From assembly GCF_016735115.1 (NCBI RefSeq), contig NZ_JAERQJ010000016.1, positions 1 through 59,033 of the forward strand: a stretch of 59,033 nt of DNA, written 5' to 3'. Source of the stretch: Aquimarina mytili (lineage in GTDB: Bacteria; Bacteroidota; Bacteroidia; Flavobacteriales; Flavobacteriaceae). A program made the translations under genes and the position numbers. Below the pieces are notes generated by a model. The model saw only the letters and a list, made by a program, of their open reading frames with translations. It was not told the DNA's origin and did not search any database. Below are positions 1 to 8,703 of the stretch, piece by piece. Position 1 is the stretch's first letter; each line of letters opens with the position of its first letter.

Positions 1-140
1 CGATGATGATTGGCTTTGCATATGACAGAGAGACTACCGAGTTGGGGCAATCCCAATTTAATGATGGGAGTTATGAGGTGATGCTACGTTTTGAGCTTTT
101 CAAGAAGTATAACCGAATGCTAACCCCTCGTTTCTTTTAA
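1..140 (+). CDS. PorP/SprF family type IX secretion membrane protein, C-terminal fragment
   Basis: The window opens inside this gene; only the last 45 codons (from position 3, stop at 138-140) are present. The tail reads as alternating-residue beta strands with the end -DGSYEVMLRFEL- followed by -KKYNRMLTPRFF, the usual finish of flavobacterial PorP/SprF outer-membrane proteins, which help the type IX secretion system attach and secrete adhesins. The next gene downstream (60 bp away) is an OmpA/PD40 protein, and PorP/SprF genes are very often followed by such a partner. Family assignment rests on the short tail plus that neighbour. Confidence 0.7.
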   Translation, partial: MMIGFAYDRETTELGQSQFNDGSYEVMLRFELFKKYNRMLTPRFF

Positions 141-199
141 TAAAAATCAAGATCTATATAAAATTCAGTTTTTAGCTTCAACACAAAGATGAAAAAATT

Positions 200-2167
200 A
201 TGAGCTTAAAAAATTACTTAATCCCTTTATCCCTTAGTCTATTACTATCCTGTAGTGTTTTTTCTCAGCATGAAAAACGTTTAGAAAAAGCAGACGAAAA
301 CTTTAATCGTTTTGCTTTTGTTGATGCTCGTAAGATATATCATAAAGTAGCAGAAAAAGGATATGAATCTTTAGATCTATTAAAAAAGCTTGGAGACTCC
401 TATTATTTTAATGCCGAATTAGATCAGGCTGTGGTTTGGTATGAAAAGTTGATCACTAATTATGGCGACGAGGTAGACCCTGAGTATATATTTAGGTATT
501 CTCAATGTTTGAAAAACGTAAAGCGTTATGAGGAGGCTGATACAATGATGGAGAAATTCAATGCATTATCATCTAATGATCAGCGGGCTGAGTTTTTTGT
601 AAACACACGAGACTACTTGAATTTTATAGAGTTGCAATCTGGTAAATTTAGATTACTCAAACTAACGACAAACTCAAAATATTCTGATTATGCTCCTAGT
701 TTTAATAATCAAGGACAATTAGTTTTTGCCTCTTCTCGAGGAGGCAGTGGTATGAGCAAAACGGTTCATGAATGGAATGAAATGCCTTTTTTGAATTTGT
801 TTTCTTCAGATATTATAGAGGCCAATGGGATTTTAAAAACCCCTAAAAAATTAAAAGGAAAAATAAACTCAAAGTTTCATGAGTCTTCGACTTCTTTTAG
901 TAAAGATGGACAAACAGTATATTTCACCAGGAATAATTATACCAAAAGAAAATTAGGTAAAAACGCAGAAGGAAACATTCTGCTCAAAATATACAGAGCT
1001 ACATTAGATGAAGGAGTTTGGAAAAACATCGAAGAGTTATCATTTAATGATAATGAATATTCTGTAGCTCACCCTGCTTTAAGTGCAGATGGTAAGAAGT
1101 TATATTTTGCGAGTGATATGCCGGGCAGTAAAGGGTTATCAGATTTGTATGTTGTTGATGTACATGAGGATGGAACCTTTGGTGAGCCTAAAAACCTGGG
1201 CGATCATATTAACACTGAAGGTAGAGAAACTTTTCCTTATATCAGTGATTCGGGAAGACTCTATTTTGCCAGTGATGGTCATATTGGTTTAGGGGGATTG
1301 GATGTATTTGTAGCGGTACCCGAGGGTGATGGTTTTTCAATTCCCTACAATGTTGGTAAACCTGTAAATGGTTCTACCGATGATTTTACCTTTGTGCTTA
1401 ATGAGGATACAAAGATTGGCTATTTTTCTAGTAATCGAGCCGGAGGAAAAGGATATGATGATATTTATAGTTTTAAACAAACCGGAGAATTGATTACCAG
1501 TTGTAATCAATATGTATCGGGCGTGGTTACAGATGCTAATTCTAAAGAAATACTATCAGATACCGAGGTAATCTTGCTTGATGATAATAATAATGAGTTA
1601 CAACGAACCACAACCGATACCAAGGGAGCGTACAAATTTGATTTAGAGTGTGAAACAAAATACATTGTAAGAGCAACAAAGTCGGAATATGCGCCTACAG
1701 AGGTGTTATTACCAACAAACAATGTATTGGAGTATGAGTATACACTTCCTTTACAAATAAGTAAAGGTGGTTTAGAAGATAAAGAAGCAAAAGAAGGAGA
1801 TGATCTTGCCAAACTATTAGCATTACAGACGATTTATTTTGATCTTAATAAATCTAATATTCGTTCAGATGCAGAAGTAGAGTTACAGAAAATAATAGCC
1901 ACACTCCAAGAATATCCACAATTGAAGATTGATGTCAGATCTCATACCGACAGTAGAGCCGATGATAACTACAATATGTACTTGAGTGAGCGAAGAGCAA
2001 AAAGTACGATTAAATATATTGTTGAAAAAGGAGGAATCGAGGCTTCAAGAGTAACCGGAAGAGGATATGGAGAAGCTAACCTTATTAATACCTGCAAAAA
2101 TGGTATAAAATGTAGCGATAAAGACCATCAACTAAACCGTAGAAGCGAGTTTATTGTGATTAAATAA
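200..2167 (+). CDS. PorE-like OmpA family protein with TPR, PD40 propeller and carboxypeptidase-regulatory domains
   Basis: 655 residues. An N-terminal export signal ends near SCSVFSQ; it contains a possible lipobox (LLSC), so it may be a lipoprotein or be cleaved by signal peptidase I. Then follow TPR-like helices (about 25-135), a WD40-like PD40 beta-propeller (about 160-430, with repeated motifs of the type LYFASDMPGSKGLSDLYV and YFSSNRAGGKGYDDIY), a carboxypeptidase-regulatory-like domain (about 437-515) and a C-terminal OmpA peptidoglycan-binding domain (about 540-655; YFDLNKSNI ... SHTDSRADDNYN ... LSERRAKS ... GYGE). This is the order seen in PorE, the T9SS protein that ties the secretion ring to peptidoglycan. 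It sits directly behind a PorP/SprF gene, as expected. Several paralogues of this kind usually exist per genome, so it need not be the one required for secretion. Confidence 0.85.
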   Translation: MSLKNYLIPLSLSLLLSCSVFSQHEKRLEKADENFNRFAFVDARKIYHKVAEKGYESLDLLKKLGDSYYFNAELDQAVVWYEKLITNYGDEVDPEYIFRYSQCLKNVKRYEEADTMMEKFNALSSNDQRAEFFVNTRDYLNFIELQSGKFRLLKLTTNSKYSDYAPSFNNQGQLVFASSRGGSGMSKTVHEWNEMPFLNLFSSDIIEANGILKTPKKLKGKINSKFHESSTSFSKDGQTVYFTRNNYTKRKLGKNAEGNILLKIYRATLDEGVWKNIEELSFNDNEYSVAHPALSADGKKLYFASDMPGSKGLSDLYVVDVHEDGTFGEPKNLGDHINTEGRETFPYISDSGRLYFASDGHIGLGGLDVFVAVPEGDGFSIPYNVGKPVNGSTDDFTFVLNEDTKIGYFSSNRAGGKGYDDIYSFKQTGELITSCNQYVSGVVTDANSKEILSDTEVILLDDNNNELQRTTTDTKGAYKFDLECETKYIVRATKSEYAPTEVLLPTNNVLEYEYTLPLQISKGGLEDKEAKEGDDLAKLLALQTIYFDLNKSNIRSDAEVELQKIIATLQEYPQLKIDVRSHTDSRADDNYNMYLSERRAKSTIKYIVEKGGIEASRVTGRGYGEANLINTCKNGIKCSDKDHQLNRRSEFIVIK

Positions 2168-2228
2168 CCATTTTATACATAATATACATAATTTATATTT
2201 TTATTCATTGATTAGAATTAATAAATTT

Positions 2229-2257
2229 AACTATTCGGAAATCGATTCCGAATAGTT
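2229..2257 (+). terminator. Hairpin after the PorP-OmpA unit
   Basis: A 12-bp perfect stem (AACTATTCGGAA / TTCCGAATAGTT) with a 5-nt loop sits 61 bp after the OmpA stop and 52 bp before the MscS gene. There is no U-run after it, so it may be a weak terminator, an mRNA 3'-end stabiliser, or a protein-binding palindrome. Confidence 0.45.
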
Positions 2258-2308
2258 CCTGTATGACAAAATATACGTTCTACTTTTCAAATAAAATTAA
2301 AGGTTACA

Positions 2309-3124
2309 ATGGAAAAAGCACAGAAATGGCTAAACTATGGTATTGAATTAGCAAAAGAATTTGGTCCAAAACTTATTACTGCCATCCTTATTTACATTAT
2401 AGGGTCATGGTTGATCAAAAAGATAATTAGTACGACCGGTAAGGTGATGTCTAAAAGTAAGTATGACGAATCATTACAAAAGTTTTTGCTAAATCTGGTC
2501 TCGTGGGCGTTAAAAATATTTTTGATCATTATTGTAATTTCAAGGCTAGGTGTAGATGTAACCACTTTTGCTGCTGTTATTGCTGCTGCTGGTCTTGCTG
2601 TAGGATTGGCATTACAAGGGTCACTTTCTAATTTTGCAGGAGGAGTGCTTATCATGATATTTAGACCCTATAAAATTGGAGATGTTATAGAAGCACAAGG
2701 TGCATTAGGAACGGTAAAAGAAATTGAAATATTTACAACGAAATTAGTCACGCCAGAAAATAAACTTGCGATTGTTCCAAATGGAGCATTAGCCAATGGT
2801 AATATTATTAATTATACCGCCGAAGGAAAAATGAGAGTGGACATTACAATTGGGATAGGTTATGATGAAGATATAAAAAAGGCTAAAGACATATTACTAG
2901 AAGTTCTAACAACAAATGATAAAGTGCTAAAGGATCCTGCTCCCTCTGTAAATGTATCTAATCTTGGTGAGAGTTCTGTTGATTTAGCAGTGAGACCATA
3001 TTGTACACCAGAGGATTACTGGGATGTATACTTTGCGACTATGGAAAATTGTAAAGCGGCATTGGATAAAGCTGGTATTGAAATCCCATATCCACATTCA
3101 GTAGAGATTCAAAAGCAAGAATAA
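2309..3124 (+). CDS. Small-conductance mechanosensitive ion channel (MscS family)
   Basis: 271 residues, the usual size of minimal MscS proteins (E. coli MscS is 286). Three membrane helices: about 18-36, 62-84 and the pore helix at about 88-118, which is rich in Gly and Ala (AAVIAAAGLAVGLALQGSLSN) as in MscS TM3, followed by the FAGGVLIMIFRPYKIGD motif that starts the cytoplasmic beta domain. The C-terminal vestibule domain extends to the end. It opens under membrane tension to release solutes after hypo-osmotic shock. It stands alone, with its own start 141 bp after the OmpA gene. Confidence 0.92.
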   Translation: MEKAQKWLNYGIELAKEFGPKLITAILIYIIGSWLIKKIISTTGKVMSKSKYDESLQKFLLNLVSWALKIFLIIIVISRLGVDVTTFAAVIAAAGLAVGLALQGSLSNFAGGVLIMIFRPYKIGDVIEAQGALGTVKEIEIFTTKLVTPENKLAIVPNGALANGNIINYTAEGKMRVDITIGIGYDEDIKKAKDILLEVLTTNDKVLKDPAPSVNVSNLGESSVDLAVRPYCTPEDYWDVYFATMENCKAALDKAGIEIPYPHSVEIQKQE

Positions 3125-4486
3125 ATAAAATCTTAAGTATTAAAAGATATAATTAGATTTTAAAGTATTTATACTATACTTATTTTAGGGTACTAAACTG
3201 CGGGTATCCCACTCATCAAAAAAATGAATGCCATATTTGTTGAAGCATGTTAGTATGTGTAAATAGTTTATCTATTTTAAAAGAGAATTAAGGTTAAAAT
3301 GATATAATTTGAAGCATGCTTTCTTAAATCTAATCTAACTATCGGAAAACTAGAGTTAAAACATTTTTTTAACACTTTTTTTATGGGAAATAAGTACTAA
3401 TTTGACGTTTTTACTGAAATTTTTAAAAGGATAAAAAGTGTAAAAAACAGGTTTAAAAATACATATTAACTTTATTTTAAAAAGAATTTTCCTACTTTTT
3501 TATAAAATTATATACTTTTTTTAAATAGATATTCAATTGTAATTTATTGTTTTTTAGTTGTTTATGGTGTTTATAGTATGTTTTTTAAGTTTTTCTTATG
3601 AGCTTTTCCTTTTTTTTAAAAGTATTTTTCATAAATAAGGTTTTAACGTAGTTTTTATGAGGTTTTTTGTCAATGTATTTTAACAAATAGTACCTATATT
3701 TAGGTATGCGTTTTTTTTAAAACGTGGTAGTATAATTTTTTTGCATAAAACGTTTATTTTCTTACCCCACCCTGAACTTTTATGCTATTATAGCTTTGTA
3801 TAAAAATGTAAAGCTATCAATTATTTCTGTATAATTATATGCCATTATTTTGGTTGATAAATTATACGGCTACTTTATTGTTGTAGTCTTTTTTTTGACT
3901 TTACATATAAAATAAAGAGCATCAAATAATATGAGTTTTAGTAAAATAATAGTTGTAGTTCGAATCAACTAATATTGCACTTAAACTAAAAAACAACCCC
4001 GCAATTGCAAAACTTTGGCGAGCCAACAAAAGCAGGGTCTGATTAACGATTAATATTAAATTAACCATTATGCTTGGATCTTTACTATCTATATTTAGAA
4101 ATTCTTTTCGATTCTATTCTATTATACTTATTAAGTGTCTTTCCCTTAGAAAGAGATTATTTTTCTATGTGTCCCTAAGAACGAAATATAGGGATTTTAA
4201 ATTATTTTTTACGGAATCCCGTAATATTTTTAGCATTTCCTTAACATATCTAGTCGTAGCCTTGATAACTTTTTTACGGCGCTATGGTATGATAAATAGA
4301 TCTAGCGTCTTGTATTTGCGATATGTTACAGTTTTTTTAGTACTGATCATAAGTAGATTGCTTGTGCCCGTAAACAATTACTATTAAACCTTAAAGTATG
4401 GAATACCTAGATTATGAATTAAAAATATAAACTAATTGTACTGTGTATAATTAGTTGTACGATGCATTTTGACGATGTGTTTACTT
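3125..4486. other. Long AT-rich intergenic region without a convincing gene
   Basis: About 1.36 kb, very AT-rich, with many T-runs between 3360 and 3740. No reading frame has a recognisable domain; the only ORF above 100 codons is the doubtful one at 4070-4387. The 10-nt word TTGAAGCATG recurs near 3240 and 3310. A short GC-richer island at about 3995-4036 contains a palindrome (GCAATTGC, 4001-4008) and a small stem-loop (TTGG CGAG CCAA), and its CCCCGCAATT (3997-4006) is the exact reverse complement of part of the terminator loop and arm at 4509-4518. The stretch could hold a small RNA; nothing more can be said from sequence alone. Confidence 0.6.
4070..4387 (+). CDS. Doubtful ORF, possible small basic membrane protein
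   Basis: 105 codons from ATG. The product would be very hydrophobic and basic (Lys/Arg-rich loops between stretches such as IFSISLTYLVVALITF and VTVFLVLIISRLLV). I recognise no family. The residue mix (many Ile, Leu, Phe, Tyr, Ser, Arg) is what random AT-rich DNA gives, and no similar-looking genes flank it. In its favour, an intrinsic terminator follows 100 bp after the stop (4487-4530) and the GC-richer island precedes the start. More likely non-coding than coding. Confidence 0.18.
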   Translation: MLGSLLSIFRNSFRFYSIILIKCLSLRKRLFFYVSLRTKYRDFKLFFTESRNIFSISLTYLVVALITFLRRYGMINRSSVLYLRYVTVFLVLIISRLLVPVNNYY

Positions 4487-4530
4487 AAAACCTCCCGTTA
4501 TTAGGGGTAATTGCGGGGGGTTTTCTTTTA
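4487..4530 (+). terminator. Intrinsic terminator, no obvious upstream gene
   Basis: An 11-bp stem, AAAACCTCCCG (4487-4497) with CGGGGGGTTTT (4514-4524), one G-T pair, 16-nt loop, then TTTTCTTTT. It is strong and oriented for plus-strand transcription, although the nearest firm gene upstream (MscS) ends 1.36 kb away. It therefore probably ends an untranslated or small-protein transcript. Confidence 0.75.
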
Positions 4531-4685
4531 AAAGGATACAATTAAATTCTAAATTTTAAAACCATTGTGTTTTATAATTTGCGATCGTATCGATCGTATT
4601 AATATTTTAAGTGTTTGTTGATCTAACTAAATGATAATGTTTAATTCTTATTGTGTCATTTAGATAGGTTATTAGGATTGAAGCT

Positions 4686-4720
4686 AAGCTGCCTTTTGTG
4701 ATTGGGGCAGCTTTTTTTAT
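4686..4720 (+). terminator. Second intrinsic terminator just before the TrmH gene
   Basis: Stem AAGCTGCC (4686-4693) / GGCAGCTT (4706-4713), 12-nt loop, then a run of seven T. It lies only 190 bp after the previous terminator and with no gene between. Upstream, an 8-bp stem CTAAATGA / TCATTTAG (about 4627-4668) is also present. A possible TTG start for the TrmH frame (4702) lies inside this hairpin, which argues against that start. Confidence 0.75.
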
Positions 4721-4755
4721 TAAAAAATAAGAGATGTTTTTATATTTTAGCGTTC

Positions 4756-5412
4756 ATGATAGATGTTGACCTTATAGCCTATTTAGAATCATTTCTGACT
4801 CCAAGACGATTGGGATTATATCAAAAAGTTTTAAATGAACGAACCAATTATTTTACGGTCGCAATAGAAGATGTATATCAATTGCATAATACAAGTGCAG
4901 TTATACGCAGTTGCGATGTATTTGGAATCCAGAATGTTCATGTAATCGAAGAAGTAAATGTGAAGCGTATTGATAGAGAAATTGCTATGGGAGCTCAAAA
5001 ATGGGTCGATATTAATAGGCATGGTACTACTACTGCATGTTTGAAAACGTTAAAAGACAAGGGGTATCAGATAGTGGCAACAACACCTCATAATGATTCT
5101 ATGGTTTTACAAGAATTTGATATTACCAAACCTTCAGCTTTTTTCTTTGGAAGAGAGCAGCAAGGATTAAGTGACACTGTGCTTGATGCAGCGGATAGTA
5201 TGTTGCATATTCCGATGGTAGGGTTTACCGAAAGTCTTAATATCTCAGTTTCGGCGGCGATTATATTGCAGCATGTCACTGCTCAACTAAGAGCATCGGA
5301 TATCATATGGCAATTATCTGAGGAAGAGAAATTACAAAAACGTATGGAGTGGGCAAAAAAAGCAATTAAAAGCCATAAACAAATCATTGCCAGATATCAT
5401 GAAAATAAGTAA
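4756..5412 (+). CDS. TrmH-type tRNA/rRNA 2'-O-ribose methyltransferase (SpoU/SPOUT)
   Basis: 218 residues from ATG 4756; the longer frame back to a TTG at 4702 is rejected because it would run through a terminator hairpin. The protein begins MIDVDLIAYLESFLTPRRLG, typical of TrmH (tRNA Gm18). SPOUT knot motifs are visible: motif 1 with the Asn and Arg in LHNTSAVIRSCDVFGI, motif 2 in FFFGREQQGLSD, and motif 3 in IPMVGFTESLNISVSAAI. The C-terminal end is basic (KRMEWAKKAIKSHKQI), as in the TrmH extension. SAM-dependent methylation of a tRNA guanosine is the likely role; an rRNA target cannot be excluded. Confidence 0.85.
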   Translation: MIDVDLIAYLESFLTPRRLGLYQKVLNERTNYFTVAIEDVYQLHNTSAVIRSCDVFGIQNVHVIEEVNVKRIDREIAMGAQKWVDINRHGTTTACLKTLKDKGYQIVATTPHNDSMVLQEFDITKPSAFFFGREQQGLSDTVLDAADSMLHIPMVGFTESLNISVSAAIILQHVTAQLRASDIIWQLSEEEKLQKRMEWAKKAIKSHKQIIARYHENK

Positions 5413-5438
5413 CTTTCTAACAGATAATACTTAACATT

Positions 5439-5804
5439 ATGGTTACTTGGTTCGAAATTCCGGTTAGAGATATGGGTAGAGCAAAAATCTTTTATGAAAA
5501 GGTTTTTGATATCGAAATTAGTTTACAAGAAATGGATGACATTCAAATGGGGTGGTTTCCTAATAAAAACCAAGTAGGTATAGCTACTGGTACTTTAATT
5601 TATGCAGGAGAACATTATACACCAAGTGCCGATGGCGTATTAGTATATTTTTCTTGTGATGACGTTGCCGCCGAAATTAGTAGAGTAGAAGCTGCTGGAG
5701 GCAAAGTCATTTCTGCTAAAAAGTTGATTTCGGAAAATCATGGTTATATGGCATATTTTATTGATTCTGAAGGTAACCGAATTGCTTTGCATTCTCAAAA
5801 GTAA
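5439..5804 (+). CDS. VOC family protein (glyoxalase/bleomycin-resistance fold)
   Basis: 121 residues, one vicinal-oxygen-chelate domain made of two beta-alpha-beta-beta-beta units. It starts MVTWFEIPVRDMGRAKIFYEKVF, the usual opening of this family, and ends with DSEGNRIALHSQK. The group resembles PhnB-like/YdcJ-like short VOC proteins whose substrates are mostly unknown. It lies 26 bp after the TrmH gene in the same direction and may share its transcript. I do not assign a substrate. Confidence 0.85.
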   Translation: MVTWFEIPVRDMGRAKIFYEKVFDIEISLQEMDDIQMGWFPNKNQVGIATGTLIYAGEHYTPSADGVLVYFSCDDVAAEISRVEAAGGKVISAKKLISENHGYMAYFIDSEGNRIALHSQK

Positions 5805-5809
5805 ATTAA

Positions 5810-5884
5810 GTGATTGCAAATCTTATAAAATCTGTTAAACATGAACTAGAATACACAGAAGATAGCTGGTTAGAATTTATATAA
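5810..5884 (+). other. Micro-ORF or gene remnant
   Basis: Starting with GTG six bases after the VOC stop is a 24-codon frame (IANLIKSVKHELEYTEDSWL, then EFI and stop). Its amino-acid balance looks more like genuine protein than the surrounding AT-rich DNA, but it matches no family that I recognise. It may be a decayed fragment of a lost gene. Coding status is unproven. Confidence 0.2.
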
Positions 5885-5898
5885 TACTAATCAATAGT

Positions 5899-6678
5899 TT
5901 ATTTCCTATCCAAAACTTTATATTCTTCGTAACACTCACTAATCGCATCAAGTATCTGAAGGTCGTTGGCAAATTTTATAAAATCTACAGAGTAATTACA
6001 ATTTCTAAGAATCTCATCAATATCTAAACGATCTACTTGTAATAATGCCATCAACGTTTCACGGTCAAATTTGGTTTGAAGAAGATTTCTAATCTTGTCA
6101 TCTTTCTTCATCTTGCGTAATTTTCTTAGCTCTTTAGACCGTTTACTGAAAGTGTTGTATAAGAAATCTGCAGGGTTAAATATAGCACCCAAAACTTTAT
6201 TAACGGCACCTGGTTGTTTGTTTCCTCCTTCATAACCAGAATCTAGTCCAGAAATACTATATCTGTAATTGTTATATACTGGAATTCTTTTAGCATCAAT
6301 TTCTAAATACCCGGTAAGCTGCACATCTGCAACAACTACTTCTTCTAATGCAATACCAAGCTCGGTCATTTTAATTTTAACTTCGCCAAATTTTACCCAG
6401 TCATTAGTAACTCTAACTTTTAAGGGTTTGTATCCTATATAGGTAAAATACAACGTATCATTTACTTTGGCCTGGATAGAAAAATCACCTTCATCGTTTG
6501 TAATAGTACCAATTACCTGACTTAGATTTACAATATGAACGTTTTCTAGTTTTTTATCAGTCGAAGCATTCAATACTTTTCCAGACACTGTGCCTGATTC
6601 TTGTTTGGGTGTATCGTCTTGTGCATAACTGGTTATGCTGGTAAGTATTAGTGCTATGTATAATAAAATTCTTTTCAT
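5899..6678 (-). CDS. Exported protein with carboxypeptidase-regulatory-like domain
   Basis: 259 residues. A signal peptide (MKRILLYIALILTSITSYAQ) is followed by a CarboxypepD-regulatory-like beta sandwich at about 28-110 (GTVSGKVLNASTDKKLENVHIVNLSQ ... DEGDFSIQAKVNDTLYFTYIGYKP). The same domain opens SusC-like receptors, but here no plug or barrel follows. The rest (about 120-259) is helical and charged, with no family recognised. Proteins with this layout are common in Flavobacteriia and are thought to be periplasmic or surface-bound. It is transcribed convergently with the VOC gene and stands alone. Function unknown. Confidence 0.75.
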   Translation of the reverse strand: MKRILLYIALILTSITSYAQDDTPKQESGTVSGKVLNASTDKKLENVHIVNLSQVIGTITNDEGDFSIQAKVNDTLYFTYIGYKPLKVRVTNDWVKFGEVKIKMTELGIALEEVVVADVQLTGYLEIDAKRIPVYNNYRYSISGLDSGYEGGNKQPGAVNKVLGAIFNPADFLYNTFSKRSKELRKLRKMKKDDKIRNLLQTKFDRETLMALLQVDRLDIDEILRNCNYSVDFIKFANDLQILDAISECYEEYKVLDRK

Positions 6679-6762
6679 AGATTAAATTATGACGTTCAAT
6701 TTTTTAAGTAAAATAACATAAAAACCGCGCCAAAAATCATATTACTATGTTAATATCTAGAT

Positions 6763-8526
6763 TTATCTGCGGTCACTACGTTTCCTACGATCTCTTCCTC
6801 TATTTCCGCCTTGGTTTCTATCTTCTTTTTTATCGAAACGTTTTTTACCTTTTGGCTTAAACCCTTCGCTTCTTCGTTTTCCTTTAAAACTACCACCATT
6901 ATCACGACCACGGCGGCGACCTCGATTACGACCAGAATCTTTTGAAATTTCTACATTTACCTTTCTACCTTCCATTCTGAAATCCTCAAAAATAGATAAG
7001 ACTCTTTCCTGGTATTCTGATGCGGTATTAAAAAATGAAAAACTTTCTTTAACATCAACTCGACTTAAAACATCGCTTCCTAATTCTAATACTTCTTTTA
7101 GGAAATCTTTTAAAGTCATCCAGTCAAAACCATCTTTTTCTCCAACATTGATAAAGTATCGAGTGCTTCCATCATTACTAGATTCTCTTCCGCTATCTCC
7201 TGCAGCTGCATTAAGATCTCTGGCATTCTTATAATAATTGTGAAAACGAGAGAATTCCACCGAGAAGAATTTTTTAATTAACTCTTCTTTAGAAAAGTCC
7301 TCTAACACTTCATTTATAGAAGGTAAATAACTGTCAATTTCATGATTTATTTCTGCTTTTCCAATATCGCTAGCTAAGTGAAAAAGTTGCACCTGGCAGA
7401 TTTCTTCTCCGCTAGGAATTTCTTTTTTCTCAAAACTCTTTTTGATAATACGTTCAACAGATTTGATTTTTCTGATTTCGCTTTTTGAAACGATAACCAT
7501 AGAAACACCACTTTTTCCTGCACGTCCTGTTCTTCCACTTCGGTGTGTGTAGGTTTCAATCTCGTCTGGCAATTGATAATTAATTACATGAGTAACATCA
7601 TCTACATCAATTCCACGTGCAGCAACATCAGTAGCTACTAACATTTGTATTTGACGATTTCTGAAGCTTTTCATTACCAGGTCACGTTGATTTTGACTTA
7701 AATCACCATGTAAAGCTGCAGCATTATATCCATCACCAATAAGGTTTTCTGCTACTTTTTGAGTATCGCGCTTTGTACGGCAAAATACTACAGAAAAGAT
7801 ATCTGGATTTGCATCAGCTAATCGCTTTAATGCGGCATATCGATCTCGTGAATTAACGACATAGTACTCGTGGGAAACATTTTTTGATCCAGTATTTTTA
7901 TGTCCAACCGTAATTTCTACCGGTTTTTGCATAAAACGTTTTGCTATTGTTGCGACTTCTTTAGGCATCGTTGCAGAAAATAACCACGTGTTTTTGTCTT
8001 CTGGAGTATGAGATAATATGGCGTTGATATCTTCATAGAATCCCATATTAAGCATTTCATCAGCTTCATCAAGCACGCAATAACCGATATTGGTAATATC
8101 TACCATTTTACGGTTTATCATATCTTGCATACGGCCAGGAGTTGCTACAATAATTTGAGCTCCTCGTTTTATTTGTTTTGCTTGTTCTGTAATACTAGCA
8201 CCACCGTATATAGCCACGGTGTGTAATCCTGGGATAAACTTAGAATAGTTTTTAAGTTCATTTGTAATCTGTAAACAAAGTTCGCGGGTAGGAGAAAGGA
8301 TTAATCCTTGTGTGATTCTACTTTTGCTATCTATTTTTTCGATTAAAGGAAAACCAAAAGCTGCAGTTTTTCCTGTTCCGGTTTGTGCTAAGGCTACAAT
8401 ATCTGTATCCTGTTCAAGTAAGATAGGAATAGCCTTTTCTTGCACCTCACTTGGGGTTTCAAACCCCATATCATTCACAGCCTTTATTATGGCTTCACCT
8501 AGACCTAACGCTTCAAATTTGTTCAT
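6763..8526 (-). CDS. DEAD-box RNA helicase with DbpA-type RNA-binding domain
   Basis: 587 residues from ATG 8526. A longer frame begins at 8547 but that start lies inside the likely -7 element. Helicase motifs run in order: Q motif (FETPSEVQEKAIP), Walker A AQTGTGKT (47-54), PTRELC, VATPGRM, DEAD in VLDEADEM, SAT, and GRTGRAGKSG in the second RecA domain. A DbpA-like RRM follows at about 450-530 (STRYFINVGEKDGFDW), then a tail rich in Arg, Gly and Lys. The role is most likely ribosome assembly or cold-adapted RNA unwinding, as for DbpA/CsdA. It is monocistronic with a consensus promoter. Confidence 0.93.
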   Translation of the reverse strand: MNKFEALGLGEAIIKAVNDMGFETPSEVQEKAIPILLEQDTDIVALAQTGTGKTAAFGFPLIEKIDSKSRITQGLILSPTRELCLQITNELKNYSKFIPGLHTVAIYGGASITEQAKQIKRGAQIIVATPGRMQDMINRKMVDITNIGYCVLDEADEMLNMGFYEDINAILSHTPEDKNTWLFSATMPKEVATIAKRFMQKPVEITVGHKNTGSKNVSHEYYVVNSRDRYAALKRLADANPDIFSVVFCRTKRDTQKVAENLIGDGYNAAALHGDLSQNQRDLVMKSFRNRQIQMLVATDVAARGIDVDDVTHVINYQLPDEIETYTHRSGRTGRAGKSGVSMVIVSKSEIRKIKSVERIIKKSFEKKEIPSGEEICQVQLFHLASDIGKAEINHEIDSYLPSINEVLEDFSKEELIKKFFSVEFSRFHNYYKNARDLNAAAGDSGRESSNDGSTRYFINVGEKDGFDWMTLKDFLKEVLELGSDVLSRVDVKESFSFFNTASEYQERVLSIFEDFRMEGRKVNVEISKDSGRNRGRRRGRDNGGSFKGKRRSEGFKPKGKKRFDKKEDRNQGGNRGRDRRKRSDRR

Positions 8527-8544
8527 ATAAGTAAAAATAAGCCG

Positions 8545-8576
8545 CAAAGGTACGGTTTATTATTTGTCTATTACAA
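8545..8576 (-). promoter_or_regulatory. Bacteroidota-type promoter of the DEAD-box helicase gene
   Basis: Read on the minus strand: TTG (8576-8574), a 21-nt spacer, then TACCTTTG (8552-8545), which fits the -33 TTG / -7 TAnnTTTG form. Transcription would start about 12 bp before the ATG at 8526, so the leader is very short. Confidence 0.6.
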
Positions 8577-8703
8577 TAACGAGGTAGTTATTATAGTGTT
8601 GCAATTTTAAAGATTCAATCTAAAAGAGAAATGCAATGTAGTTGTTGTTTACCTAATAAGGAGATATTATATAATTTTATAGGATGTTTCAATGATAAAC
8701 CAT

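Noticed and set aside
1507..1812. 101-codon minus-strand frame inside the OmpA gene
   Set aside because: It is a shadow of a gene with clear domains and shows no domain of its own.
3950..3975. tRNA-like T-arm word (GTAGTTCGAATCAACT)
   Set aside because: The stem does not pair beyond one or two positions, and no acceptor stem, anticodon arm or CCA end is nearby.
3990..4045. Integron attC site or mobile element end
   Set aside because: No integrase, no cassette-like genes and no flanking direct repeats were found; the island's short palindromes do not fit attC spacing.
4702..4755. N-terminal extension of the TrmH frame to a TTG start
   Set aside because: It would start inside an intrinsic terminator hairpin (4686-4720), and family members begin at the ATG at 4756.
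8527..8547. Seven-residue N-terminal extension of the DEAD-box helicase
   Set aside because: The start at 8547 overlaps the -7 promoter element; ATG 8526 fits the family.
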